From: Ophiosphaerella korrae
Taxonomy: Eukaryota; Ascomycota; Dothideomycetes; Pleosporales; Phaeosphaeriaceae
NCBI GenBank assembly: GCA_028456385.1
Contig: JALNQF010000085.1
Span: 62,001 to 126,000 of the forward strand
Length of the DNA stretch: 64,000 bases
Direction of reading: 5' to 3'
A model generated the notes under the pieces. The model was not told where the DNA came from. It did not search any database and worked only from the letters and a program-made list of their open reading frames with translations. Positions 31,594 through 42,988 of the stretch are shown here, in pieces. The first letter of the stretch is position 1; every line of letters starts with the position of its first letter. The position numbers and the translations under genes are program-made.

Positions 31594-33382
31594 ATTGGCA
31601 GTCGTCAAGAAATATTGTAAGCAATGAAGTGAAGGGAAATATCAGAATAATCCGAGAGATATTCTACACCTTAATGTAGACTCCAACAATCTACTATTAC
31701 GTACGCCTACAACTACCCGAATCACCATACCAAGTAATTGCTCTTACAGTGACGAGGGCTAAATTCGGCGGTAGTGATGGTGGTAGTGGTGTTCTCGTTT
31801 AGCATAGTAAATGAAAGGGCCAACGTTAAACCGCGTGAGGTGTGACTGTCCCGAAGCTTGTTACTCCACCAGTGTTGAACGGTCTACCCAAGGTTCAACT
31901 TCCTTTACGCGACTAGTTCAGCAGCCGTAAACACCTAATTTGGGTACATCTCTCATGTCAGGTCGAAAAGCAGGTAGCTAGCCACTCCCTTGGGCGACAC
32001 CCCCGCTGTCGATCTATAGGCTAGAACTAGAATGCTAATGCTAAATTCATGTTAGATATGCTATTTACGAGCCGGACGTCATAGTCAAATAAACTTATGT
32101 GCTAGCCGGGGGCTTAATGACTACGGAATGTTGGCGTTCCGAGCCAAAGACGTGACTTTTGAACCTGATTACAACCGATCTGCGAACGCCACAACGTGCA
32201 ATCATCAGTTCTGATGTAGTCCGATATTGAAACGCGATATCATACCTAGGCAATTCAGGTACGTCTTCCTGCAAACAGATTGCGCATATCAAGAATTTTG
32301 GTGTTACACTGCATTTTTTGGGATAAAACTGCGATGCTAGAGTTGTTTCTGTATACATGCGAAGCAGACTCACTACAGTCAGCAGAACGTTCCACGTATG
32401 ATGCATAAGTCATGGTCCATTTACCACCGCTGAAAGCGCCGAGGTAAATAGTTTAGTTTATGTAGTTTGTGTTTTAACCGAGAATTACAAGCTCACATTC
32501 CGCTGATGATATCCACGTGGATGCAGATCGAAACAGCTACCTGGAGAACAGGCCGCTGCTTACCAAAATTCTAGGTGCAAACAACCTATAATTCATCAAT
32601 CCAGCTAGGGTAGGGCTTGAGGCAAGATATATTTCATTCCGGCTAAAACCATTCCAACAAGACAGTTTCCTTTGTCACTGGATGAAGTACATATTGTTGG
32701 AATTGATGCAAAGATGGGTCTGAAAAAAAAGTAGTTAAACATGCATGTGCCACTCTAACTCAGTTGAGAGATGCAAAATAAAGAATCGGGCCGGTGTTCA
32801 TCTTGCAAAAGAACATTGGGTTACCCTAATGGCTAGGGAAACCGGCCTGCGAATGGGAAGTCTTGGTTTTAAAGTCTGTTGTCAGCTATGCCCAATGACC
32901 TTTAGGTACTATCATTAATTGAGGCTCGTGCTGTAGCACTGGAAGCCCTCAAACTGGAAAGAATTGGAAGAATGACGTGGCTCAAGTGACTACTCAAAGA
33001 CGTTCACTGATAATGGCCTACGAATGGATGTGGTAATGGTGAGCCCCATTACAATTAAACTTAATGAGCGCGTAGCAAGAGGACCGAATAACAGGAGATA
33101 TATGCTGTGTAAATGGCCTAAGTTAGTATAATTGTGTTTAGACATCGCTCACCGATAGAGATGGAATTCATGGCATTTCAATGTTTTTCATTTAAGTTGC
33201 TCATACCAATTACTATTCTCACAAATCGCCTTTTCCCGAATATTTAGTGTCGGTGCTGATATGGCTGAAAGTGCTAGATAATGGAATTGGCTGTAACTTA
33301 GCCTCCAGTCACTTTCAGGCAAGATAGAAGACACCGGAGCAGAGAAATTTTGATCAAGGAATAGTATTCATTGTAAAAATAC
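31594..33382. other. AT-rich gap, no gene seen
   Basis: 1.8 kb between the peroxidase start and the GMC oxidase stop. The longest frame (32095-32406, minus) has no family resemblance. Base composition is AT-rich and stop-dense. It may hold RIP-degraded repeats, but I cannot align it to anything by eye. Confidence 0.4.
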
Positions 33383-35173
33383 CTACAGCTTAGAGGAAAT
33401 AGAATCAGATATCTTGCGAGCGATTGCATAAACGCTTGCAGTTAGATGCCCACTTATCTGGGTCGGAAACACGCTTGCATCTACAACCCGGACATTCTTG
33501 GTCCCATACACCTTTCCTTCGACGTCCACCACACCACCGAATTCTTGGCTCATCATTGCGCACGTACTCACAGGATGTGAGTTACTCGCATATGTCTTTT
33601 CAATCCACGCTTGCCATGCCGTATCCCTCCAAGTCGCCCCTTTCGGTACTGTGTTGAAGCCCGGTGACTCCTCAGATGTGACATGTTGTGACAGTGGCGC
33701 TGTGGCAAAGAACTCGCGAATGTGAACTGCAGTCGCAGCTTGCACGTATGTATCAATTGGGAACTGAAAGAAATTGGGGTTGATAGCTGGAGTAACTGTA
33801 GGGTCTGGAGAAGCAATGTGGATAGAGCCACGAGAGAGTGGTAATAGATTCCAATACTGCGCAATGATTTCCGTTTCATAGGGGACCCAGAGTATTTCCA
33901 CGAGAGGCACTGTACTCTTTGGGTGGAATATAAGCTCCACTTGGTGTTTGAGCAGTCGCTCTTGAACCTCAAGAGTGGTAGTGTGATGCAAATAGTCTGC
34001 GAGAATGACAGCTGCATAACTGCTTAGATTTGCTTGGACCTCTTGTGTGATCTGCTCGAGATCTGTGCGGAACAGATCTGAAGCCGTAAGATACGTGGAA
34101 AAAGCAGGATAGCCGGTCCAATTCGTTGACGACGAGTAAAATATGCCGTTTGCTGGCTGGTCCATAAGATTAAACCCTACGTTCAGAGAAGGTATTACTG
34201 TCCTGATACCAAGAGGCTCGAGAATTGCAGGATTGCCAATACCAGACTGCTCAAGTATTGCAGGCGATCGGAGTGACCCTGCAGCGATAATCACTTCTTC
34301 GATGGCGCGGATAGTCTTAGTTGTATTGTTGGCCGTGACGGCCTCCACACCTACAGCAGTTATCTTGTCTGCCGATACTCTCTTTGCATCCCATACAACT
34401 CGTGTAACTGTCGTGTTTAAAAACACATGTAGGTTTGGTCGTGATTTGGCAATAGGCCAGTAGAATGCCCTTGCAGCATCTTCGCGTATCTTCTCCGTAA
34501 CATTCAGCATTGCAGGCCAGGCAGTAGTTCCACGCATAGTTCCGTTATTAGCATCTGCATTCGACGGAATACCAAGAGCATTTGAGGTTTGTGAAATTAT
34601 ATCAAAAGCTCCTTGGCTAGTAAGATACGGGGTAAAGCCTACGCTAAGCTCGCCATATTGGCCGTGTGAGCTTGCAATATAAGTTGCTCCATTTTTCAAC
34701 TGTTCGTTAGTTGGTCTCTGAAAAGCTTCTTGGGCGAGATAGTATGACTCCATGGCGCCCCAATTCCAACCTTGATTTCCTAGCTTTTCCCACGCGTCAA
34801 CCTGTGCCGCCTCTGCTCTCAGATACGTCATTCCGTTAATCGTAGTGGTGCCTCCAAGCGCTTTACCAGCATAGTATGGCAACATGCGATTCGATGTGTA
34901 CTTTTGAGGCACACTTGTATATCCCCAATCTATAGAAGTGCCTATACCAGGGCTAAACTCTACAATAGATTTGGGAAGCGCTGTCACATTTGAATTGTTG
35001 TACACCGAGGACCCCGCTTCGATAACAGCCACTGTGATATTCGGGTTGGCAGAAAGCTGATTCGCTATCACGAGGCCTGCTGGCCCGCCCCCAACGATAA
35101 CATAGTTGAACGCTGTGCCTGTCGCTAGTACACTTTGAGCCATTATGAGTTTGGCAAAATAGCGAGATAACAT
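33383..35173 (-). CDS. GMC oxidoreductase, secreted-type
   Basis: Single exon, 596 residues, the usual GMC size. The N-terminal FAD motif is VIVGGGPAGL (residues 26-35), followed by AVIEAG for the ribose. The GMC signature GKALGGTTTINGMTYLRA lies at about 103-120. The C-terminal catalytic site reads SNSHPVSTCAM (active-site His), then VVDASVFPTQISGHLTASVYA, with a second His where many oxidases have His/Asn. At least seven N-x-S/T sites (such as NVTAL, NGTMR, NTTV, NWTG, NLSS) suggest passage through the secretory pathway, although the first 20 residues are only weakly hydrophobic. Such enzymes oxidise glucose, aryl alcohols or other alcohols with O2, giving H2O2; the substrate is unassigned. 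It lies 1.8 kb upstream of, and in the same direction as, the peroxidase. Confidence 0.9.
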   Translation of the reverse strand: MLSRYFAKLIMAQSVLATGTAFNYVIVGGGPAGLVIANQLSANPNITVAVIEAGSSVYNNSNVTALPKSIVEFSPGIGTSIDWGYTSVPQKYTSNRMLPYYAGKALGGTTTINGMTYLRAEAAQVDAWEKLGNQGWNWGAMESYYLAQEAFQRPTNEQLKNGATYIASSHGQYGELSVGFTPYLTSQGAFDIISQTSNALGIPSNADANNGTMRGTTAWPAMLNVTEKIREDAARAFYWPIAKSRPNLHVFLNTTVTRVVWDAKRVSADKITAVGVEAVTANNTTKTIRAIEEVIIAAGSLRSPAILEQSGIGNPAILEPLGIRTVIPSLNVGFNLMDQPANGIFYSSSTNWTGYPAFSTYLTASDLFRTDLEQITQEVQANLSSYAAVILADYLHHTTTLEVQERLLKHQVELIFHPKSTVPLVEILWVPYETEIIAQYWNLLPLSRGSIHIASPDPTVTPAINPNFFQFPIDTYVQAATAVHIREFFATAPLSQHVTSEESPGFNTVPKGATWRDTAWQAWIEKTYASNSHPVSTCAMMSQEFGGVVDVEGKVYGTKNVRVVDASVFPTQISGHLTASVYAIARKISDSISSKL

Positions 35174-36144
35174 GGTAAGAAGACTTTGCTATGCTAAAAT
35201 GAGAGATGCTGGAAGAACATCTTTTCTGGTGAGGGACGACGTCATCCTTTTTGCACGTGGAGCGAAGCGTGTGCCACTTGCCTAATCAAGAGAAATCTTG
35301 TCTCTTAGAAATATGCACTTGGTGAGAATGGTATGTAGCTTATAGGACTGCGAATAGCGATGGAGAATCACGGAATTAGCACCAATCCGCATAAAATACT
35401 CGAAGTGAATGTTAATCAGTGGCTACTAGTGAGCGTCTTTGGATAGGATGATCCATAAGATAACTTTTATAACTTTCGTAGCTAACAGCCCACAACAGCT
35501 TGCCCAGAGGGTATATTGAATGGTATAGATCTTTTGGCATAAGTCAGGCCTCGCATTCCGATGGTAAATTTGATAGGAGCTCCTTCGTTTGTGAGCGCCA
35601 TTAGACTGGAAGGTAAAAGGTCTGGTTTCACGAGGCCCGGCGATTTCTTTTACGGAGTATTAAAGTCCTGTGTATGTTCTGAAAAAGGCAGACAGAAAAC
35701 GAAAACTGTTGTTAGTGAGGGAGCGGTGGCAGAATTGTCGGCTTGTGAAAACGACCCGGGTGTATTTTCTCTGCCGGAGCTGCAAAAGAGATGTGTTCCG
35801 TGTTGTGCCTGCCAACTAGCTCCATCATCTGCCATCGCTCACAGGTGACCAGTAGTCTTTCCATCGTATCGTCAAGAGCGACTCAGTCTCTCCGAATCGT
35901 GCCCATTCAGCTTAGTGGGAACGCGTTCACCTGACGGCCTTCTGCACTCGTTTGGTCGCCTGCTTGAAAATGCCTCGGCATCCGGCTTTCCCCACATGAA
36001 AGCGACGTCTCAGCCGACGCGACATGCTAATGCGCGTGGTAATACCACAGACATTAACTCACGATCCTTTCTCTCTTCTCGCCCTTCGTCCTTTTATACA
36101 CGGTCCTTGAGTTCTTCAGTAGCTATCCGGAAGACTACGCAGCG
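35174..36144. promoter_or_regulatory. Divergent region between GMC oxidase and nitronate monooxygenase
   Basis: 970 bp between two divergent starts. Weak frames (35561-35848, 35915-36223) carry no family features. It must contain both promoters. Confidence 0.4.
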
Positions 36145-37313
36145 ATGCCGTTCAATACGCAGCTCACGCGTGCTCTCGGCATCAGAGGTAAGTTGCCACT
36201 GTCACCAGCCGGTAACTGACTAACAATGGGCAGTGCCCGTTGTTCAGGGTGGAATGCAATGGGTTGGCTATGCTGAACTCGCCAGCGCCGTTAGTAACGC
36301 AGGGGGTCTTGGAATAGTAGGTCTTGACTCTCTGAGTTGTTGCTGGATACATCTAACAATGAGTTCAGTTAACTGCGCTCACTCAACCCACCCCTGAGGA
36401 CCTTCGAAAAGAGATCCGACGTTGTCGCACGATGACTAAAAACCCATTCGGCGTGAATTTAACCCTCCTCCCTGCGCTTGTTCCACCAGACTATCCTGCT
36501 TACGCTCGCGTCATCATCGAGGAGAAGATTAAGGTGGTAGAGACGGCTGGAAACAGCCCAGGACCAGTCATCAAGTTGCTGAAAGCAGCTGGCATAATTA
36601 TTCTGCACAAGTGCACAACAATCAGACACGCACAGTCTGCGATCAAACTTGGTGTTGACTTCCTCTCTATCGACGGTTTTGAATGCGCCGGGCATGTTGG
36701 AGAAACAGACATTACCAATTTTATTCTGCTAAGCAAGGCAAGGCAGACGCTCGGTGTCCCCTTCATTGCCTCTGGAGGGTTTGCGGATGGTCAGGGCTTA
36801 GCAGCTGCTCTTGCTCTTGGTGCATGTGGCATCAACATGGGCACGAGGTTTATGTGCACCGTAGAGGCACCCATACACAACAACATCAAGCAGGCCATTG
36901 TCGACGCGCAAGAAACGGACACCACTCTCGTGCTCAGGCGGTGGAAGAATACCTCACGGCTATTCGCAAACAAGGTTGCATTAGAGGCCGTCGACATTGA
37001 GAAGACTAGCCAAACAGGCAAGTTCGAGGAAGTCGCACCGTTTGTTAGTGGTAAGCGAGGACGTCAGGTCTTCTTGAACGGTGATAAAGACTTTGGCGTA
37101 AGTGTACTTGTCTGTATATCTCATTGAAATGGAAACTGACGGTCAAAATAGGTCTGGACTGCAGGTCAAGTCATCGGCCTGATTCACGACATCCCTACGA
37201 ACGAAGTATTACTCAAACGTATCGAACGTGAGGCCATCGAGGCTATGAAACAAACACAGGATCTCTATACCGAAGACAGTAAAGCCCAAGACTCTGTCAA
37301 AAGCAAGCTATAG
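36145..37313 (+). CDS. Nitronate monooxygenase (2-nitropropane dioxygenase)
   Basis: Four exons (36145-36187, 36234-36316, 36369-37097, 37152-37313) join to 338 residues. The TIM-barrel FMN enzyme signature is present: VPVVQGGMQWVGYAELASAV, NPFGVNLTLLP, KCTTIRHAQSA, SIDGFECAGHVGETDITNF (catalytic His region), then IASGGFADGQGLAAALALGA, which binds the FMN phosphate. The C-terminus reads VWTAGQVIGLIHDIPT after the last splice. The enzyme oxidises alkyl nitronates, including the toxin propionate-3-nitronate, to a carbonyl plus nitrite. Introns of 46-54 bp have GT-AG ends. It is divergent from the GMC oxidase. Detoxification of plant-derived nitro compounds is the likely physiological role. Confidence 0.92.
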
Positions 37314-40225
37314 AATCCCATGTCATAGGACGTGAATGTTTAGCGGTTTTCGCACGGTATAGAGCATAGAAAACTAAATACGTGCTTGACGCTTTTTGGC
37401 AATATACTTCAATAACTACCGTATCTATATAAAGTTGTAAAAAAAATCCACGTCGCTTGTCCTCTCGATTCGTATACCAGAAATTCACCAATTCCCTATA
37501 TTTAGGGGGCCATTGAAAATTATGGTTTGCACCAGTATCTCCTCCAGAACATTTTACCCCTAGTCTCAATCAAATACACATCTATGGATTTAAAATCTGG
37601 ATAATTTTGATGAACCAATTCTTGCTATTCTACACGGTAGCGGTATCACTCTATTCCATTCCGCGCAATCTATTATGCCACGAACCTATACTTCTTTTAG
37701 CTGTACCCTTGCCCGTCTTGTATGCTTGATGTTAGCACTCCGGCATATTACTCGGCAGCATTCAACCTCAACCAAGTCTTGATTGAAGCTGTGCACAGAG
37801 TCCGAACTTGATCGAGAGAAAATAAGGTGCATGAATGAGGTACACACTCTGAGACTCACTAAAAGGGTGGAAGTGCATACAACATTATACATGAATTAGC
37901 GTTGTTGTTGTTGAGAGAGTCTAATGACTCGACTACTAGCTTAATTGCCGCAGAGATGAACACAATCAATATTGAGGTTCTGTTGCAATCAACGCTGCGC
38001 TGCTTTTGTCCGCGACTTTGGCCGCTTGGAGAGAACAAGCCGCACATTCACCATACGTGGGCCCAGGCGTGTGTATCCCGACTCCTCATCCGAATTACCC
38101 ACCCGTACCCATGATTATTGCAAGACCAGAGCTTGTTTTATTAGTCGCTTTTGGCAGTTCTTGCCCCAGTTACATGTTCCGTCCCTCAACGAAGATGCGT
38201 TAACGCGATGCAGTCACGGAGTTCCAAGGTTGGGTATACTTTGGTTAGCGACTTGCCTAGGTAGATATCTATCATGATACACCCAGGCCATCATGCATAT
38301 GGTGAACCGGCCCCTGCGTGATAAGTACCGACATCAGACAGCTGTACTCGCAAGGTTATTGTTCAGTGCTCCTGTGGTCATCGAGGACTGGACATTGTCT
38401 CCTCATGCAAAACCCAGTACAGCTCTCAAGCCGAGGGACATATCTCAGTCGCTAGCCACTATTTGATGTTGCCTCGATCTGCGCTGTAGGTACGGTCGAC
38501 GACCGCTTTCCTCGGCAGCCGACGCCGGGAATCTTGGAGTCCCGAGGCCGTGTAACGGATCGATTCGATATGCTAGTAATACCTACTTACCTAGAGTCAA
38601 GATATCACCAACTAGGTACCTAGGTATTATGAGGTTGAGATTATCAGTGTTGGTACCGAGAAATATTGTTGGACTTCCCAAGAACCTCCGGAAAATGGAA
38701 CTTTCAGGATAATTTCGCGCCTGCAAGTCGCAATGGCGTGACATCTCCGCGCTTAGCTTTCAGGTTGCTTGCCAAGCGTGTGCATATACTATGTAGGGAG
38801 ATAGTATCGTCCCTCAATGGCGGCTCGGAATCCGTGGATCCGGCTAGGTGTCCAGCTGCCAGTGATGCCTGATTAGGCATAGTCTCATTCTCCTTCAAGG
38901 ATCTACTAAATGCAGTGGCATGCACCGGGCCTCCGGAAGCTGCTAAGGCGGGTAGCAAACACTGGTGTAAGTAGTTGTGCAATTAATGGGCTTTTGCCTT
39001 CAAATTTGGTATGCCCGATACCACGCCTCTTGAATCAAAGACATACACATCTCACAATTACAAGCAGACATATATTTGCCTATTATGCATTGATACTGGA
39101 AATATGAACCGAATTTGGGACAGGAAGTCGGCTTCATCTAAAAAAATCACAAACATCGCTGGAGACTAGTCTGCAAGACTATCACAACCAGATAAGCTGT
39201 GGCAACCCTTAGGAATAGCGGTGACGCAAAGTATCGGTGGACTTGTGCATATCTATGCGGTGGCTGCATAGCCTTGCACGATGCACCTAGCAATTGGGTA
39301 AACCCAAGTTGCCCTTCCCGCAAGGCAGGGCATAGAACCAATCCACTGCATTCTGGCAGTACATCATAGACTAGTCAATGGTGCAAAGGACAGATACCTG
39401 TGTGATGAAGTTGCCTGCGAGAAACGCGGTGGGGGTCTAATAATCACCTCGTGCGCCGAGCGCATACATGGATTGATTGATTTGTCATATGAAATGGACG
39501 TCAGGTTGAGTCCAAAGGTAAACAACTATGGAAGGAGTGTGCTATATTGAATGTGGCCATGACTCGAGTAAGTGTGTCTGAGTTTTCCAGGTGGCGTGTT
39601 TGGCCAATTATGCCAGGCGGCGGCAACTTGGTAGGTGGCAACCACCAATGCAGCAGCCAACTTCGGATCAGGAACGTGAACTGGGCAACGGCTCACCGCA
39701 GGCTCGGTTTGCCTTGTAGCAAAGGATTACGTGTCGAATATAAGTGCCTGCATGTAAGTATCAGGATTTTCAACGCAAATGAGCCCAGCATGTACCGTAG
39801 TAGGATCCTCAGTGTACCGTAAATAGCCCTATATACCTCAGTGAAGCCGTCATACAGCACCTCAATCGAGTAATATTGATGGGTAGCATGGGTAGTGTAT
39901 GAGGTTCTGTCTCATCAGGCATAAGCCCATGCTTGCTTGTTCACTTCCGACCCCTCAACCATACCGGTTCAAGCTAAGAACGTGCTAGCTTATCACGCGT
40001 GCACTTGCAACTCGATCCGCGAGCCGTAACACCGATCGTTCTTCAACCCATCCCAGCTAACAAGAGCCGTCCACACAATCAACTTGATCCTGACTAGACA
40101 CTGCTTCTTTCATCCGTGTAGTACCAGGCTCCATTACATCCAAGATCACACGTGTAGCAACGGGCAGCCCTGAGTAGAGCTAGGAGTGGCTTTTTCTCGC
40201 GCGACTGATCTCAACGTCTATCAAC
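37314..40225. other. 2.9-kb gene-poor stretch
   Basis: No supported gene. Frames are short and in random context. A palindrome-like cluster around 38585-38628 (TAGGTACCTAGGTA) and an AT-rich part near 37330-37460 are the only structures noticed. The last 400 bp are the promoter of the Zn2Cys6 factor. Confidence 0.4.
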
Positions 40226-42111
40226 ATGAGTGTTCAGATACAACGCATGAGCGTTCAAACACAACACAGGGTAGTTCAGACACAGCATGGGATAGCTCAA
40301 ACACAACGACAAAAATTACGTGGGAAGAGTGGGTGCTTGACGTGTAAGTATTCCTCGTTACATCACATGAGCGCATCAATGTTGTTAATCTACGTATTTC
40401 AGGCCGGGGTAGACGGAAGAAGTGTGATGAGCAGACTCCGATATGTTCACGATGTTCAAATTCAGGAAGAGCGTGCGAGTGGCCGAGCCTGGGACAAATG
40501 GTCGATCGTCGGTATGCAACTCATCCCAACTCACGATACGGTAGCAACACCACTCCTGCGCCGATCTGTTATCAGTCCGAGGATGTCTTCAGGGGAAAGC
40601 AATTCGGCGATCTAGAAGTCCTAATCTCGCGCCATTTCATGGAGAAGTTCTTCACCATAGTTGTCTTACCAGAGAGTCACTCAGCCTTTTTCGATGACTG
40701 GACGAAAAGTATCCGAGCGCTCTGGACTAATAACCAAAGTGTCCGATTCGCTGTTCTTGCCAACGCAGCATCTCACCTCTACAACTATGATGCGAACACC
40801 AGTATGCAATCATTGGCACTAAAATATTACTCAAAGTCAGTCAAAGGGCTGTCGGATGTCTTGGTCAAGTCCAAAAACCAACAACTTGCAAGTTCCCAAG
40901 GGTTCCTAATATCGATTATACTCCTATATATACATGGTGTAAGTTCTTTCGTTTCTTATAACATGGATTTCTTAGCTAATCATGGTATACAGTGCGTAGG
41001 TCGTGGTACATATAATGATAACCCTCCACATCTTTCCGCAGCTATGCGTCTCCTCAGCTTGCGCTGCTTCAACACCCCACATTTGGTATTGCAGCCCTTC
41101 GAAAGGTTGGCACTTGAAAGCGTTCTTTTTCAGATGTTCTTCACGGGTATGGGCTTCTGGTCTGATCAAACTCCAATGTATAAATTTGACCTACCGTTCT
41201 GGCTGCGCTCTGAGGAACTAATGGCAAAACCCATCTTTCCTGGCACTAATAGCTTGAATAGCCCAGTGCTTGGATTACCTCTTCCACTCTTCAGACTAGC
41301 GATACAAGCTAAACAGGTATACCGGCATCCTGAGCTATACGAGAGCCCAAAATTAGCGCGCCTTCACTCCGAGGCTAGGGAGTGGGAGGCTCGCGTGCTA
41401 GGCAATCTGCCTATTGATCCATCAATAACTAACGGACCACCAAGCCAACGACAGCAGTATTATGAGGCATCAGGATACATGCATGTGCTCATTATCTCAC
41501 TTCTTCTCAAGTTAGCTAGCAACAGCTCAGTCAATGTCCAACAGGATCAGAACCTACTCCCCAAAGTTGTGCCGCGAGATACATGGCAGTTAAAGAAAGC
41601 GCTTCAAATTCTTCGCGCATTCGAAAATGACCACGGTTGGATAACTTGTTTTGTAGGGACATGGGCAGTCTACACAATCGGCTTCTTCTTAAGTGACGAA
41701 GAAGACATTGACTTAATCCGACGCGACCTACACGGGAGGTGGGTAAATACGAAGCTCACACATCTCCAGGGACTCCTGGCTGATCTGGAGGTGGCATGGG
41801 AAACACGACGTGAAACCCACATTTTCTTCGACACAAAGATGCCTGGCGGACTAGCAAAACACACACAGGATCCAACGACACCGAGTACATTCGTTGAATG
41901 CATACATGATCCGACAACGGCAAGTGAATTTGTTGGTCTCATTCCAGAAACAAGCATGCCGAATGAGCTAGTCGAACGTATGCACGAACCAACGAAATCA
42001 ATCGAGTCTATCGGATCCGCAGCAACGTTCGGTGAAAGGACCCTGCCGCTCCCGCGCATCCGGGACCCCGCTCAGAATTATACCCGCCCACTTTGTCCGT
42101 CACCTTCTTAA
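40226..42111 (+). CDS. Zn2Cys6 transcription factor
   Basis: Exon 1 is 40226-40343, exon 2 starts at 40403. The intron splits the zinc cluster: CLT|CRGRRKKCDEQTP is recovered only after splicing, giving C-x2-C-x6-C-x6-C-x2-C-x6-C with the last segment SNSGRACEWP. A second intron is probable at 40939-40992: 54 bp, GTAAGT...ACAG, stop-free and in phase, so an open frame conceals it. Removing it gives 590 residues. The middle region is a fungal specific transcription factor-type helical domain (LLYIHG, AAMRLLSLRCFNTPHLVL). The N-terminus has three IQ/TQ repeats of about 7 residues (MSVQIQR, MSVQTQH, VVQTQH). The tail (about 500-590) carries imperfect repeats of the form DPTTPSTFVECIHDPTT. It probably regulates a neighbour, but the target is unknown. 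Confidence 0.85.
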
Positions 42112-42180
42112 ACTTGCATTCTGTCGCGCCACCCCCAGACCCTCTTTCCTCAAGCTCATCTCAACTTCAATTCGAGCACC

Positions 42181-42740
42181 ATGCGTGAGACACGCAACAT
42201 TTCGATCCCCATAATTCCTTGAGAACTTTGCAACGAGGTTTACAGACATTTCACTAACCCCGAGAGCGGGTTTTTCTGTTATATTCACGGACTTTACATG
42301 TCATGCTACCAGATCAAGGCGGAGACAGATTACGAGGACTCAAAGACCATGTTTTCTCGCATCAAAGAAATTCAAAGAAACTACAAGACAGTTGAGCTCC
42401 GGTTCTATCCCACACTGTGAAGACATTTACAAATTTCCTATTTCACCGACTCTCAGCCTCCGTATGAATCTAGTCCCCAGGAATTGCTTGGAAAATATGG
42501 ACCAATCCGAGACCTCCTGCTCGATTCTCTCAATGTTGCATTTTACGAGGCAATGTCCATTTCGACTATAAGTGTCTCGAAGACGCTATAAAAGCTACTG
42601 CGCAGTATAGTATTGCGGTAACAAAAGTGTTTGAATTTCCACAAATGACGCCCAATTTGAATCGGCGATGGATCGACCGTCTACATCGTGGGACTGGGCT
42701 TCATATTGGGAGATTGAGGCAGGCGGGTGAACGAAGATAG
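42181..42740 (+). pseudogene. Decayed gene: two in-frame TGA codons and a frameshift
   Basis: A frame can be followed from an ATG at 42181 to 42591 with only two stops, TGA at 42220 and TGA at 42418. The surrounding residues (IIP*ELCNEVYRHFTNPE; RFYPTL*RHLQISYFTD) read well, and both TGAs would be CGA arginine after one C-to-T change. After about 42555 the continuation shifts frame: FDYKCLEDAIKATAQYS and on to a TAG at 42738. The start resembles the F-box-like '(L/I)P.ELRNEIYR' openers. I read it as a lineage-specific F-box-like gene that has decayed, possibly with RIP-type mutation. Confidence 0.6.
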
Positions 42741-42988
42741 TGCACGGGAAAGGCCGGTACGAAGGTACGGGTAGCATGGTGACATGTCATCATCATGCTT
42801 CATCCTGTGTTGTATAAACCTTTTTCAGTTCTTAGTATTGTGAATTTGACACTGAGTTCGATGTTTCACGACCACCTCAATGTCAATGCTAATGTGAATG
42901 CCGAGCAATGGAACAACTCATGAGAGATCAAACTGATACAATCATACGCAGCACAATGTCCCCGTTCATGGCCTCACCGCACTCATTT

